Shown here in pieces: positions 5,374 through 5,393 of a stretch of DNA of 5,393 bases. The notes under the pieces are model-generated. The model saw only the letters and a program-made list of their open reading frames with translations. It did not search any database and was not told the origin of the DNA. The stretch lies in the NCBI GenBank assembly GCA_016200765.1, contig JACQEC010000222.1, forward strand, positions 1-5,393, written 5' to 3'. The position numbers were made by a program, and so were the translations under genes. How positions within the stretch are numbered: position 1 is the first letter of the stretch; each line of letters opens with the position of its first letter. This DNA is from Chloroflexota bacterium (GTDB taxonomy: Bacteria > Chloroflexota > Anaerolineae > JACRMK01).

Positions 5374-5393
5374 CGGTGCGACGGTAGGCGGGC

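Noticed and set aside
1..5393. Search for a CRISPR array, tRNA, toxin-antitoxin pair, phage or defence genes
   Set aside because: No regularly spaced repeats of CRISPR length, no cloverleaf with a recognisable tRNA pattern and no proteins of these classes were seen.

Overview
The window is GC-rich (by eye about 60-65%) bacterial chromosome with four long genes, one small acidic gene, and a 314-base intergenic region built from repeats. The MoeA and polyprenyl synthase sequence styles, together with a dispersed-repeat motif around CCTTCGACAGGCTCAGGG, make an uncultured Chloroflexota-like bacterium my best guess. That is inference from pattern familiarity, not a search. No conventional defence system, CRISPR array, tRNA or rRNA is visible.

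Layout, left to right. (1) 1-1215 (+) is the 3' part, almost all, of moeA for molybdenum cofactor synthesis. (2) 1231-1536 (+), 15 bases after moeA, is a 101-residue protein with an N-terminal four-cysteine module and an extremely acidic tail. (3) 1537-1652 is a spacer holding a tandem 14-base repeat inside an 8-bp stem, possibly a terminator or dispersed repeat. (4) 1653-2987 (+) is a class III PLP aminotransferase of the glutamate-1-semialdehyde aminomutase-like type. (5) 3020-4015 (+), 32 bases later, is an NAD(P)-dependent amino-acid dehydrogenase of the DapB / 2,4-diaminopentanoate dehydrogenase type. (6) 4016-4329 is non-coding. It holds a palindromic repeat with an AT-rich hairpin at its centre, interrupted by a 144-bp MITE-like element that has terminal inverted repeats, a probable target-site duplication and two perfect internal hairpins. 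(7) 4330-5373 (-) is a short-chain trans-polyprenyl diphosphate synthase converging on the repeat region.

Working together: genes 4 and 5 have strong ribosome binding sites and a short gap, so they probably form a two-gene transcription unit. Both chemistries act on amino groups (PLP transamination or amino shift, and NAD(P)-linked oxidative deamination or imine reduction), which suggests one amino-acid pathway whose substrate cannot be read from the sequence. The acidic protein is probably co-transcribed with moeA. The polyprenyl synthase is a separate unit making isoprenoid precursors. The most notable non-coding result is the nested repeat at 4048-4319: removing the MITE-like element and one copy of its flanking duplication restores a regular 9-bp periodicity in the host repeat.
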